This document shows positions 46,070 through 54,812 of a DNA stretch of 64,000 nucleotides, piece by piece; within the stretch, counting starts at the first letter, position 1; each line of letters starts with the position of its first letter. The notes below the pieces were generated by a model. It did not search any database, was not told the origin of the DNA, and saw only the letters and a list, made by a program, of their open reading frames with translations. The DNA comes from Clostridium tunisiense TJ. Its GTDB lineage: Bacteria > Bacillota > Clostridia > Clostridiales > Clostridiaceae. Position numbers and translations under genes: made by a program. The stretch is from contig NZ_AMQH01000012.1 of assembly GCF_000300195.1 (NCBI RefSeq), forward strand, positions 434,001-498,000, read 5' to 3'.

Positions 46070-47548
46070 TTATTCTTCAAATACTGATGAATATTCGTGA
46101 AGTAATGCTTCTTTTAACTCCCAAAGTTTGTGCGATAAGTCAACATAATATGCATGTGGGTTCTGCAATCTTAAAACCTCAGGCCAAAGTTTTTTTCGCT
46201 CATTTAAGCTGTACTCTCTGATTTCCATTACTGTAGGACTAGTATAAATAAGATTTCCCTTGTCAAAGATTTTAACCATTAATTCTTTGCATTGATAATC
46301 TTTTATCTTTTTTCTTTTCCAAGTGTAATTAGGATCAAAAAGCTCTAGAGTAGAACTTTCATTAATTGCTTCATCATGAAGGGTTATTAAATCCGCAACA
46401 GCTTTATTTGAATGTTTATCATAAATTCTATATAACTTTTTAAAGGCTGGATTAGTTATTTTCTCTACGTTCTCACTTATCTTAATTTTCGGTATAATTT
46501 GGTTATCCTTTTCAATAGCTACTAGTTTGTATACACCACCGAAAACTGGCTCACTTCTGGCGGTTATTAATCTTTCACCTACACCAAAGCTATCTATTTT
46601 AGCTCCATTCTCAAGAACACCTTTTATTATAAATTCATCAAGGGAGTTTGACACTGTAATTTTTACATCTTCATACCCTGCATTATCTAAAAGCATTCTA
46701 ACTTCTTTTGATAAGTAAGTAATATCTCCACTATCGATTCTTACTGCTTTTGGTCTTTTGCCTAAAGGTTTTAATACTTCTTCAAAAACCTTAATAGCAT
46801 TTGGTATTCCAGATTTTAAAACATTATAAGTATCTACAAGTAGCACCGTATTATCAGAATAAGTTTCTGCCCATGCTTTAAAAGCTTCATATTCACTATC
46901 AAATAATTGCACCCATGAATGAGCCATGGTACCAATTGCAGGAATATTAAACATTTCATCAGCAATAGTACAAGCTGTTGAATTACAGCCACCAATAACA
47001 GAGGCTCTTGCACCATAAATTGCACCATCATAACCCTGAGCTCTTCTAGAGCCAAATTCCATAACTGCTCTTCCACTAGCAGCCTCACATATTCTTGCAG
47101 CTTTTGTGGCAATTAAAGTTTGATGATTAATAGTTAGTAGTATCATAGTTTCAATAAATTGAGCTTGCATTATTGGTCCTCTAACAGTTATTAGAGGCTC
47201 ATTTGGAAACACAGGAGAGCCTTCTGGAATTGCCCAAACATCACAACTAAACTTAAAGTTAAGTAGGTATTCCAAAAACTCCTCACTAAAGAGGTTTTTG
47301 CCTCTAAGGTACTCTATATCATTTTTAGTAAATTCTAAGTTTGAAAGATATTCAATAAGCTGTTCTACACCAGCCATTATACAGTAGCCACCGCCATCTG
47401 GAATTCTTCTGAAAAACATATCGAAATAAGCAACAGTATTTTGTACTCCTTTATTTAAATAACCATTTGCCATGGTTAATTCATAAAAATCCACCAACAT
47501 GGTTAGATTTCTTTGATTTTTTACATCAAATTCTGTGAATGTACTCAT
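46070..47548 (-). CDS. pncB: Nicotinate phosphoribosyltransferase
   Basis: This 492-residue enzyme makes nicotinate mononucleotide from nicotinate and PRPP, the first step of the Preiss-Handler NAD salvage path. Markers are FYELTMANGYL (about 22-32), FDMFFRRIPDGGGYCI (about 43-58), EFGSRRAQGYDGAIYGARAS (about 163-182) and the phosphate-binding VRIDSGDITYLSKE (about 270-283). Length fits the longer Firmicute form. The ribosome site is AAGGGGA. The HesB-like gene follows closely. Confidence 0.95.
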   Translation of the reverse strand: MSTFTEFDVKNQRNLTMLVDFYELTMANGYLNKGVQNTVAYFDMFFRRIPDGGGYCIMAGVEQLIEYLSNLEFTKNDIEYLRGKNLFSEEFLEYLLNFKFSCDVWAIPEGSPVFPNEPLITVRGPIMQAQFIETMILLTINHQTLIATKAARICEAASGRAVMEFGSRRAQGYDGAIYGARASVIGGCNSTACTIADEMFNIPAIGTMAHSWVQLFDSEYEAFKAWAETYSDNTVLLVDTYNVLKSGIPNAIKVFEEVLKPLGKRPKAVRIDSGDITYLSKEVRMLLDNAGYEDVKITVSNSLDEFIIKGVLENGAKIDSFGVGERLITARSEPVFGGVYKLVAIEKDNQIIPKIKISENVEKITNPAFKKLYRIYDKHSNKAVADLITLHDEAINESSTLELFDPNYTWKRKKIKDYQCKELMVKIFDKGNLIYTSPTVMEIREYSLNERKKLWPEVLRLQNPHAYYVDLSHKLWELKEALLHEYSSVFEE

Positions 47549-47720
47549 TTTAGTTCCCCTTACTATTTAATAATTATGAATAGAATTCATACAAATAAAA
47601 TTCTTACTAATGTCCACTATATATTACCATATTGATACTTTTATTACTATAGTATAAATATAAATATTGTGGTAATATTATTTGATTAGAATAAAATTTA
47701 TAAAATGAAAAGGGATATAA

Positions 47721-49742
47721 ATGATATACAATGAGTTTGAAAAATTAAGCAAAGAACAACTAAATGCTGTACTTTGTGAAGAGGAGAATATATTAGTTAC
47801 AGCAGGCCCTGGTAGTGGGAAAACTGTTGTAATAGTAAACAGGGTATTTCATCTTATTAATCACAAAAATATTAATCCTAAAAATATTATTGTGATTACT
47901 TTTACAAAAGCAGCTGCTAATAATATGAAAACAAGATTTATTAACATGAGTAAAAATAAAGCAACCCCTTTTTTTGGTACTTTTCACGGGCTATTTTATA
48001 GAATTTTAACTTCTTACTATGGTGAGATTAAAATTATAGAAGGCAGTGAAACCTTTAAGTTAGTTAAGAGTTTTTTAACTACTTATATGGAAGAGGTTAG
48101 TGAGGATAGAATAAAAGAGTTTATTAATGCAATTTCCCTTTTTAAATGTGCTAACACATCTTTAGAAGAGTTTTCTACAGATTTAGATAAAAACATATTC
48201 AAAAATTTGTATGAATTATATGAGACCTATAAAAGAGAAAAAAATCTTTTGGATTTTGAAGACCTTCAAATAATGTGCAAAAATCTCTTCATAAAAAGCC
48301 CTAGATTATTGCAAGGATATCAAAACATGTTTAAATATATTTTAATAGATGAGTTTCAAGATTGTGATGCTATTCAGTTAGATATCTTAAGACTACTTAA
48401 AGGCGAAAATAACATCTTTGCAGTGGGGGATGAGGATCAATGTATTTACAGCTTTAGAGGCTCTAGACCAGACTTTATGGTTAATTTTCAGGAACTATTT
48501 AATAATTCCAAGCAGTTGTATCTTTCAACTAACTACAGGTCAGTTTCTAATATTGTAAAGCTTTCTATGGAGACTATCAAAAATAACAAGCTAAGAAGTG
48601 ATAAAACCATAGTACCAAATAAAAATTATGATGGAGATATTGCCTTTGTTAAGGTTCAAAGAGAAGCGCAACAAGGGGATTTTATTGCTAATGAAATTGA
48701 GAAGGCTGTACTAAGTGGTAGCAATTCCTATAATAGTTTTGCAGTTTTGTATAGAACAAACATTGAGAGCAGAGGGATAATCGATAGTCTTATTAGAAAA
48801 AAAATTCCCTTTAAACTATTAGAAAGGGAGTTCAACTTCTATGATCACTTTGTTTGTAGAGATATTTTAGCCTACTTAAGGTTAAGTATTAACCCAACTG
48901 ATACAGAAAGCTTCATTAGAATAATAAACAGACCTTACAGATATATTAGTAAAGGAAATCTAGAAATAATTAAAAAGGATATTTACTGCTCTGATGTATT
49001 TGAAAAATTAAAAGCTATAGATACAGTTCCTATATTCCAACTTAAGGCTATAGACAAGTTAAAGAAGGATATACATAATTTAAATAAAATGAGTCTTCAT
49101 ACTGCAGTGGATTTTATAATACATGACTTAGGTTATCATGATTATTTAGTAGAATACTGTAATAAGTATAAAATTCATATTACTGATTTAGAGAATATAT
49201 TAGAAGAGTTTAGGGATTCCCTTGGAGATTACAGAACTATAATTAATTTTCTAGCCCATGTTGAAGTGGTTAATGAAGAAATTCTTAAGAGCAAGAGTAA
49301 AACAAAGGATGAGAATGTAGTATTGCTAAGTACTGTTCATGGCGTTAAGGGCATGGAGTTTAATCATGTTTATTTAATCAATTTAGTTGAAGGTATTATT
49401 CCACATGAGCAAAGCCTAGAAGAAAATATTGAGGAAGAGCGAAGGCTTTTTTATGTAGCCATAACTAGAGCAATAAATAATCTCACCCTTATACTGCCAA
49501 ACATAGTTCAAGGAAAACCCCGTAAACCTTCTAGATTTTTAAAGGAGTGCAACTTTACTCAGGATATTGTAAACACAAAGGGTATAGTTGAGGGAGAAAA
49601 CCTAATCCATAAAAACTTTGGTTTTGGAGTTGTCAAGAGTTTAGAAAAGGGTAGTATTACTATAGCCTTTAAAAATGGTATAGAGAGGAAATTTGATTTT
49701 AAAATATTAATAGATAATAACCTTATTGAAAAGTGTAACTAA
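47721..49742 (+). CDS. UvrD/PcrA-type superfamily 1 DNA helicase
   Basis: This 673-residue SF1A helicase carries Walker A TAGPGSGKT (about residues 27-35), motif Ia TFTKAAANNMK, motif II DEFQDCDAIQ (about 211-220), motif III DEDQCIYSFRGS, motif IV NYRS, motif V TVHGVKGMEF and motif VI EERRLFYVAITRA. A C-terminal small beta domain (HKNFGFGVVKSLEKGSITIAF) resembles the tudor-like tail of PcrA. It is shorter than PcrA (about 730-750), so it may be a second UvrD paralogue. No SOS box is visible upstream. Confidence 0.9.
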   Translation: MIYNEFEKLSKEQLNAVLCEEENILVTAGPGSGKTVVIVNRVFHLINHKNINPKNIIVITFTKAAANNMKTRFINMSKNKATPFFGTFHGLFYRILTSYYGEIKIIEGSETFKLVKSFLTTYMEEVSEDRIKEFINAISLFKCANTSLEEFSTDLDKNIFKNLYELYETYKREKNLLDFEDLQIMCKNLFIKSPRLLQGYQNMFKYILIDEFQDCDAIQLDILRLLKGENNIFAVGDEDQCIYSFRGSRPDFMVNFQELFNNSKQLYLSTNYRSVSNIVKLSMETIKNNKLRSDKTIVPNKNYDGDIAFVKVQREAQQGDFIANEIEKAVLSGSNSYNSFAVLYRTNIESRGIIDSLIRKKIPFKLLEREFNFYDHFVCRDILAYLRLSINPTDTESFIRIINRPYRYISKGNLEIIKKDIYCSDVFEKLKAIDTVPIFQLKAIDKLKKDIHNLNKMSLHTAVDFIIHDLGYHDYLVEYCNKYKIHITDLENILEEFRDSLGDYRTIINFLAHVEVVNEEILKSKSKTKDENVVLLSTVHGVKGMEFNHVYLINLVEGIIPHEQSLEENIEEERRLFYVAITRAINNLTLILPNIVQGKPRKPSRFLKECNFTQDIVNTKGIVEGENLIHKNFGFGVVKSLEKGSITIAFKNGIERKFDFKILIDNNLIEKCN

Positions 49743-49765
49743 GAAAAAGATTGCTACTTATTCAC

Positions 49766-49796
49766 TATAACCCCCTTAAGTATAGGGGGTTATACT
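49766..49796 (+). terminator. Terminator after the helicase gene
   Basis: ATAACCCCC (49767-49775) pairs with GGGGGTTAT (49785-49793); one further T-A pair extends the stem. Confidence 0.8.
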
Positions 49797-49894
49797 TATA
49801 GTTAAGAGATGAAATTAACTAATAAAACAATCAAATAATTGGTAATATATGTTATAATGTTTTTATAACTATCATATTAAGGGGGAAATTTAAA

Positions 49895-51697
49895 TTGGGG
49901 AATGCTATGAAGGATAGAAGAGACGTAGAGGAATTACTAACTTGGGATTTATCAGCAATATTCAGCACAGAAGAAGCTTTTAACACTGCAGTTAAGGATG
50001 TTGAAGATGGTACAAAAGAAATTGTAGAGAATTACAAAGGGAAATTAAACACCCCACAGGTTATTAATGAGTGTTTGGATAAAATGCGAAAAGTAACGGA
50101 AATTATGAATATTACAGCTTCCTATGCAAGTCTTTCAGTTTCTGTAGACCAAACTAATTATAAAAATCAAGAAAGATATATGAAATTAATGAATGTCATT
50201 ACAGATCTGCAAAGTAAACTAAGTTTTGTAGATAGCGAAATTACTGAAGCTGACGAAAATGTTATAGAAGAAGCAATGAATGCTTCTAAAGAAAACTATA
50301 ACTACTTAAAATCAATAAAAAGATTTAAGCCTCATGCACTTCATCCAGAAGTGGAAAAAACTCTTGCTGCGTTATCAGAGGCTTTAGATTCACCTTATTC
50401 TATATATAACAGAACAAAGCTAGCTGATATGGATTTTGGAACTTTTATAGTAGATGGAGAAGAATATCCACTTAGCTTTGTACTTTTTGAGAATCATTAT
50501 GAGTTCGAAACAAATACAAAAGTAAGAAGAGCGGCTTTTCAGGCATTTTCCTCTAAGTTAAAAGAATATCAAAATACTTTAGCAACAGTTTATGGAGTGC
50601 AAGTTCAAAAGGAAAAAACCTTAGCAAATCTTAGAGGATTTGATTCTGTTATTGATAGTTTATTATTTTCTCAAGAGGTAGACAAAGATTTATACAATAG
50701 GCAAATAGACATAATTATGGAGGAGTTAGCTCCACATATGAGAAAATACGTAAAATTACTGAAAAAGATTCACAATATAGATCACATGACTTTTGCTGAT
50801 TTAAAATTGGCTGTGGATCCGGAATATGAACCAGAAATTTCTGTAGAAGAATCGAAAAAATATGTTGAAGAGGCTTTATCAGTTCTTGGGGAAGACTATC
50901 TAGAAATGGTTAGAATAGCCTATAAGGAGAGGTGGATTGATTTTGTTGAAAACAAAGGGAAATCTACAGGTGCGTTTTGCTCAAGTCCTTATGGGAGTCA
51001 CCCATTTATTTTAATTTCTTGGTCTGAAAGAATGAGGGAGGTTTTTGTCCTTGCCCATGAGTTAGGCCATGCAGGACATTTTACTTTAGCTCATAAAAAT
51101 CAAAATATCTTTGATTCAAGGCCATCCTTATATTTTATTGAGGCACCCTCTACTATGAATGAAATGCTTATGGCTAACTATCTTATGAATATAAATAATG
51201 ACCCAAGATTCAAGAGATGGGTTCTATCTTCAATGATAAGCCGTACTTATTATCATAACTTTGTTACTCATCTTTTAGAGGCCGCTTATCAAAGAGAAGT
51301 ATACAAGATTATAGACAATGGTGGAAGTGTTCAAGCAGCTACCTTAAATAAAATTAAGAAACAGGTGTTAGAAAAATTCTGGGGCGATACAGTAGAAATT
51401 ACTGAAGGCGCGGAGCTTACATGGATGAGACAACCACATTATTATATGGGTCTATATCCTTACACCTATAGTGCAGGTCTTACTGTGGCTACAGAAGTTA
51501 GCAAAAGAATATTAAAAGAAGGAAAAGCTGCAATAGAAGATTGGAGAAATGTACTAAAATCCGGAGGAACTAAAACCCCAGTGGAACTTGCAAAGATGGC
51601 TGGAGTAGATATTACTACTGAAAAACCCTTAAGAGATACAATAGAGCATATTGGGAATATAATTGACGAAATAATTAAGCTTACAGAAGAGCTATAA
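49895..51697 (+). CDS. pepF: Oligoendopeptidase F
   Basis: This 600-residue M3B metallopeptidase degrades short oligopeptides in the cytoplasm. The zinc motif is in VLAHELGHAGHF (HExxH, about residue 388), with the downstream Glu in APSTMNEMLMANYL (about 422-435). TFADLKLAVDPEYEPEI and the C-terminal YTYSAGL block are also family features. The first Met is uncertain: TTG 49895 has AAGGGGGA 9-12 nt upstream, while ATG 49907 has only GGGG. No signal peptide. Confidence 0.95.
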   Translation: MGNAMKDRRDVEELLTWDLSAIFSTEEAFNTAVKDVEDGTKEIVENYKGKLNTPQVINECLDKMRKVTEIMNITASYASLSVSVDQTNYKNQERYMKLMNVITDLQSKLSFVDSEITEADENVIEEAMNASKENYNYLKSIKRFKPHALHPEVEKTLAALSEALDSPYSIYNRTKLADMDFGTFIVDGEEYPLSFVLFENHYEFETNTKVRRAAFQAFSSKLKEYQNTLATVYGVQVQKEKTLANLRGFDSVIDSLLFSQEVDKDLYNRQIDIIMEELAPHMRKYVKLLKKIHNIDHMTFADLKLAVDPEYEPEISVEESKKYVEEALSVLGEDYLEMVRIAYKERWIDFVENKGKSTGAFCSSPYGSHPFILISWSERMREVFVLAHELGHAGHFTLAHKNQNIFDSRPSLYFIEAPSTMNEMLMANYLMNINNDPRFKRWVLSSMISRTYYHNFVTHLLEAAYQREVYKIIDNGGSVQAATLNKIKKQVLEKFWGDTVEITEGAELTWMRQPHYYMGLYPYTYSAGLTVATEVSKRILKEGKAAIEDWRNVLKSGGTKTPVELAKMAGVDITTEKPLRDTIEHIGNIIDEIIKLTEEL

Positions 51698-51740
51698 GAT
51701 AAATTACTTCTGTAGGTGATGAAAATTTAAACTAAAAAAT

Positions 51741-51775
51741 AATTAGCTTCAGTATACTAGATACTGGAGCTAATT
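51741..51775. terminator. Bidirectional hairpin terminator
   Basis: AATTAGCTTCAGTAT (51741-51755) pairs with ATACTGGAGCTAATT (51761-51775) with one G-U pair, between converging genes. Confidence 0.75.
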
Positions 51776-51792
51776 ATCTCCATACAGTTATA

Positions 51793-52557
51793 TTAACTTT
51801 CGAGAAACCAAGTGAGAAGATGATTATAGTCTAGCTTATTATAGGTTAATTTATTTAATTTTCCTATAGCATCTTTTACTGTGGTTAAGTATTTAGCATA
51901 ATACTGAGTTGTATTTAGTGATGGATCTTTACATACACTTGAATTATTAAATACTAAGTATTTTCTACACACAAAAGGCCTAACGTTATAAATACTGCAA
52001 CGGTTGGTTTCATCTAAGAAAGCACATGGGACGTTCATCTTAATATAATTATCATAACTAACCTTCGAAAATTTTTCCTCTTTATGCTGCATATTTTCAA
52101 AAATCTGTATGTTTAAGTTAATTTTATTCTTTAAGTTTTCCTTTTCTCCACCAGAAAATTTATGATTAATAAAATCTTTTATTACCTCATACTCTAGCTT
52201 GCTGGTCAATACTGGCAAATGGCAACAATGGTTACAACCAACTTTACAGGAAGCTACCTTTTCTATTGGGTTCAAAGTAGTGGCTAATTTTTCATAAAGT
52301 TTATTTAGTTTTTTGGAAGAACTACTAAATGGTAATTGAAATGTTTCACTATTTACCCTTGTGTCAATAAAAATTAACAAACCTTTTGCTGCAGCCATAA
52401 ATTCTGTTAAGTCATATATTCCATAGGTTCCATCATCTTTCAATAGTCCCTCATAGCTATGATTTTTTTTCATACAACAATCACTGAACTCTTTACCACT
52501 ACCACATATACAAGGCTCATTTTTGTTTACAGTTATTTTTATAGCGCTATTGGTCAT
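51793..52557 (-). CDS. SEC-C motif plus YkgJ-type cysteine cluster protein
   Basis: This 254-residue protein has an N-terminal SEC-C zinc motif, NEPCICGSGKEFSDCCMKK (about residues 12-30). A YkgJ-like cysteine cluster occupies the second half: VGCNHCCHLPV (about 103-113) and CAFLDETNRCSIYNVRPFVC (about 172-191). These are probably zinc and iron-sulfur or zinc sites respectively. The start is ATG 52557, with GGAGGG upstream; the ATG at 52587 precedes that site. No operon partner. The role is unknown; YkgJ proteins are often annotated Fe-S oxidoreductase-like without proof. Confidence 0.82.
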   Translation of the reverse strand: MTNSAIKITVNKNEPCICGSGKEFSDCCMKKNHSYEGLLKDDGTYGIYDLTEFMAAAKGLLIFIDTRVNSETFQLPFSSSSKKLNKLYEKLATTLNPIEKVASCKVGCNHCCHLPVLTSKLEYEVIKDFINHKFSGGEKENLKNKINLNIQIFENMQHKEEKFSKVSYDNYIKMNVPCAFLDETNRCSIYNVRPFVCRKYLVFNNSSVCKDPSLNTTQYYAKYLTTVKDAIGKLNKLTYNKLDYNHLLTWFLES

Positions 52558-52771
52558 TTTTACTTTCCCTCCATAATTTATCCCCAAATTAAATTAAGAA
52601 TTAAAAGATTAATTAAAATATAATAAGTTTATATTTATACGATACAATCAGATTAGAGTGAAAAATCCATATATTCTGATTATATTACAAATCTATGAAT
52701 AAATCCACAATAAAGTTCACATATCGTTAACAGTTCATTATAAATAATTACTTTACAGAAGATGAAGAAAA

Positions 52772-52801
52772 AAAATAAGCCTTGCTAAATGCAAGGGCTT
52801 A
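52772..52801 (-). terminator. Terminator of the DUF3243 gene
   Basis: TAAGCCTTGC (52776-52785) pairs with GCAAGGGCTTA (52791-52801) with one bulge. An A run on the + strand (52769-52775) is a T run on the transcribed minus strand. Confidence 0.8.
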
Positions 52802-53071
52802 CTCTAGTGCTTCATTTTTTATTAACTTCACAATTAGTTTCGCAAGAATCTTTCTATCTTCCTTACTACCTACTTTCCAAAGTTCATGTAAAAGTCGTTC
52901 CTCTCTATTTTCTGGATCTACAATTGCACTAAGAAAACTACCTATATTATAGGCAATAGTATCAATAGTTTGGTCACTCATACCCATGTTTTCGCCTAAG
53001 TTAATAGCCTTTGAAAGAGCAGTTTTCCATTTATCCCAGTCATGAAGCACATCTAAATTTTTCAAATCCAA
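52799..53071 (-). CDS. DUF3243 protein (YmfJ-like)
   Basis: This 90-residue cytoplasmic protein matches the DUF3243 family of Firmicutes. Its markers are VLHDWDKWKTALSKAI near the start, SDQTIDTIAYNIGSFL (about 36-51) and ENREERLLHELWKVGSKEDR (about 57-76). The start is TTG 53071 with AGGAGG 8 nt upstream; the in-frame GTG at 53080 abuts the ribosome site. It is monocistronic and ends in its own terminator. Function unknown. Confidence 0.85.
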   Translation of the reverse strand: MDLKNLDVLHDWDKWKTALSKAINLGENMGMSDQTIDTIAYNIGSFLSAIVDPENREERLLHELWKVGSKEDRKILAKLIVKLIKNEALE

Positions 53072-53209
53072 AATATACACCTCCTAGCTTTATATTCTAT
53101 TATTTGTATAAGATTTTAAAATATACTTATTATCCATGTTAACTATGAACCATTAAAAACTAGTTTAGTATAATATAATATACTTAGAAGTTCTAGGGGA
53201 GTGAAAGCA

Positions 53210-53689
53210 ATGACAACTTATATGCTTTATGGAATTGTAATTATACTTTACTTAATTAGTTTTCTTAAGAATAGAGATAAAACAAAACAAGCTTTAATTA
53301 AGTCTGGAAAATCCTTTGAGAGCATTATGCCACAGTTTTTAAGTGTAATTTTTATAGTAGGATTTATACTAACGGTCTTATCACCAGAAACCATCTCTAA
53401 GTTACTAGGTGATAAATCTGGGGTGGTAGGAGTTTTTATTGCTAGTATTATAGGCTCAATTACTATAATGCCTACCTTTGTGGCTTTTCCAACTGCAGCA
53501 CTTTTGCTAGAAAATGGAGCTGGATATACTCAAGTTACAGCTTTAATTTCTACCTTAATGTTTGTTGGAGTTATTACTTTTCCAATGGAAGCAAAGTTTA
53601 TAGGCAAAAGAGCAGCACTGATTAGAAATTTGACTTATTTCCTTTATTCAATTCTAGTGGCTTTTGTCATTGGAAGGTTAATGGGGTGA
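53210..53689 (+). CDS. Permease half-protein, N-terminal type (UPF0718/ArsP-like)
   Basis: This 159-residue protein has four or five membrane helices. It resembles half of a UPF0718/ArsP-type permease: QFLSVIFIVGFILTVLSPETISKLLGDKSGVVGVFIASIIGSI carries the conserved helix-loop with GxxSGVxG. The start is ATG 53210 with GGGGAG upstream. The other half follows 4 nt after its stop and the pair presumably assembles. Substrate is unknown; the thioredoxin and persulfide genes downstream suggest a sulfur compound, but that is inference. Confidence 0.75.
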   Translation: MTTYMLYGIVIILYLISFLKNRDKTKQALIKSGKSFESIMPQFLSVIFIVGFILTVLSPETISKLLGDKSGVVGVFIASIIGSITIMPTFVAFPTAALLLENGAGYTQVTALISTLMFVGVITFPMEAKFIGKRAALIRNLTYFLYSILVAFVIGRLMG

Positions 53690-53693
53690 TGTT

Positions 53694-54212
53694 ATGAAAA
53701 TATTAAAAAGATATTTATTCTTTTTTATAATATTATTAATCACAGTGGGAATAACTTTGATTAATTTTAACTGTGGTAAAAGTATATTTACCATTGCTTT
53801 AGCTTCTTTCAAACAAATGATAAGTGTGCTCCCACCAATTATGTTATTGCTAGGACTGTTAGATGTATGGGTACCAAGGGAAACAATGCTAAAGTATATG
53901 GGGGAAAATTCAGGCATTGTTGGCATAGCATTAGCTATTATTTTGGGTTCTGTTGCTGCTGGTCCTTTGTATGCAGCTTTCCCCATAATAGCAGTGTTTA
54001 CTAAAAAGGGAGTAAAGTTTAGTAATATTATGATATTTGTTGGAGCTTGGTGTACAACTAAAATTCCTACTTTATTGTTTGAGTTAGCAGCGCTTGGGCC
54101 TAAATATACATTTACAAGAATGTTTGTGAACTTGCCCTTTATTATATTGTTAGGATATATTATAGAATATCTTATAGGAGATAAAGAGTTAAAAGAAATT
54201 TATAAAATTTGA
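53694..54212 (+). CDS. Permease half-protein, C-terminal type (UPF0718/ArsP-like)
   Basis: This 172-residue protein has about five membrane helices. The segment LLDVWVPRETMLKYMGENSGIVGIALAIILGSVAAGPLYAAFP mirrors the GxxSGVVG block of the upstream half, so the two are related as tandem repeats of one permease. MIFVGAWCTTKIP is the later conserved part. It begins 4 nt after the first half and is followed by a hairpin. Confidence 0.75.
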   Translation: MKILKRYLFFFIILLITVGITLINFNCGKSIFTIALASFKQMISVLPPIMLLLGLLDVWVPRETMLKYMGENSGIVGIALAIILGSVAAGPLYAAFPIIAVFTKKGVKFSNIMIFVGAWCTTKIPTLLFELAALGPKYTFTRMFVNLPFIILLGYIIEYLIGDKELKEIYKI

Positions 54213-54243
54213 ATAGCTGTACAAAATAAATGTACAGTTATTC
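54211..54243 (+). terminator. Hairpin after the split permease
   Basis: GAATAGCTGTAC (54211-54222) pairs with GTACAGTTATTC (54232-54243), with one G-U pair and a 9-nt loop. There is no T run, so termination may be partial. Confidence 0.5.
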
Positions 54244-54350
54244 AAAATAAATAAAAATATAACATATTTATTTATTTATTTATTTTAGAAGAACAAAAGC
54301 ATATACTTATTTTTGTTAGATTTAATATACCTTGAAGGGATAGATGAAAA

Positions 54351-54668
54351 GTGAAAAGTTTAGATGAAATATTACAATTAATTGAAAAAAGCAAATTATC
54401 CTTAGTTCTTGCATCAACCCATGGATGTTCAGTGTGTGACGTTGTTGAACCTAAAGTATTAAAAATCATAAAAAGGTTTTCCGAAATAAAATATATTCAT
54501 ATTTATATAGATGACATAGTAGAAGCTTCAGGAGAATTTATGGTTTTTACTGTTCCTACTTTAATTTTATTTGCTGAGGGGAAAGAGATAGCCAGACAGG
54601 GGAGATTTATCAACTTTGAAGAACTTGAGTTTGAAATAAATAGATGGTATGAATTTCTTTTTAAGTAG
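54351..54668 (+). CDS. Thioredoxin-fold protein with CSVC active site
   Basis: This 105-residue thioredoxin-like protein has a CxxC as THGCSVCDVVEPKV (about residues 26-39), unlike the WCGPC of standard thioredoxin. A cis-proline region, FTVPTLILFAEGKEIARQG (about 66-84), completes the fold. The start is GTG 54351 with GAAGGGA 11 nt upstream. It sits between the split permease and the CoA-disulfide reductase fusion, consistent with disulfide or persulfide reduction. Confidence 0.85.
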   Translation: MKSLDEILQLIEKSKLSLVLASTHGCSVCDVVEPKVLKIIKRFSEIKYIHIYIDDIVEASGEFMVFTVPTLILFAEGKEIARQGRFINFEELEFEINRWYEFLFK

Positions 54669-54812
54669 TATAATCATAGAGAATTTGTAAAATAATATAA
54701 GTTAATAATAGTAAATCACATAAATTAATAGTTCAGTTAAAAATTTAACTTGAATTTATGGAGAAAATAACGTAATATTATAATATAATAATTATTAAAT
54801 GGAGGAACGATT

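Noticed and set aside
47549..47720. SOS operator between pncB and the UvrD-type helicase
   Set aside because: No GAAC-N4-GTTT/C sequence was found there, so LexA control of the helicase is not supported.
54669..54812. Crp-type site upstream of the CoA-disulfide reductase fusion
   Set aside because: Only an AATCACAT half site is visible; there is no matching TGTGA at the right spacing.
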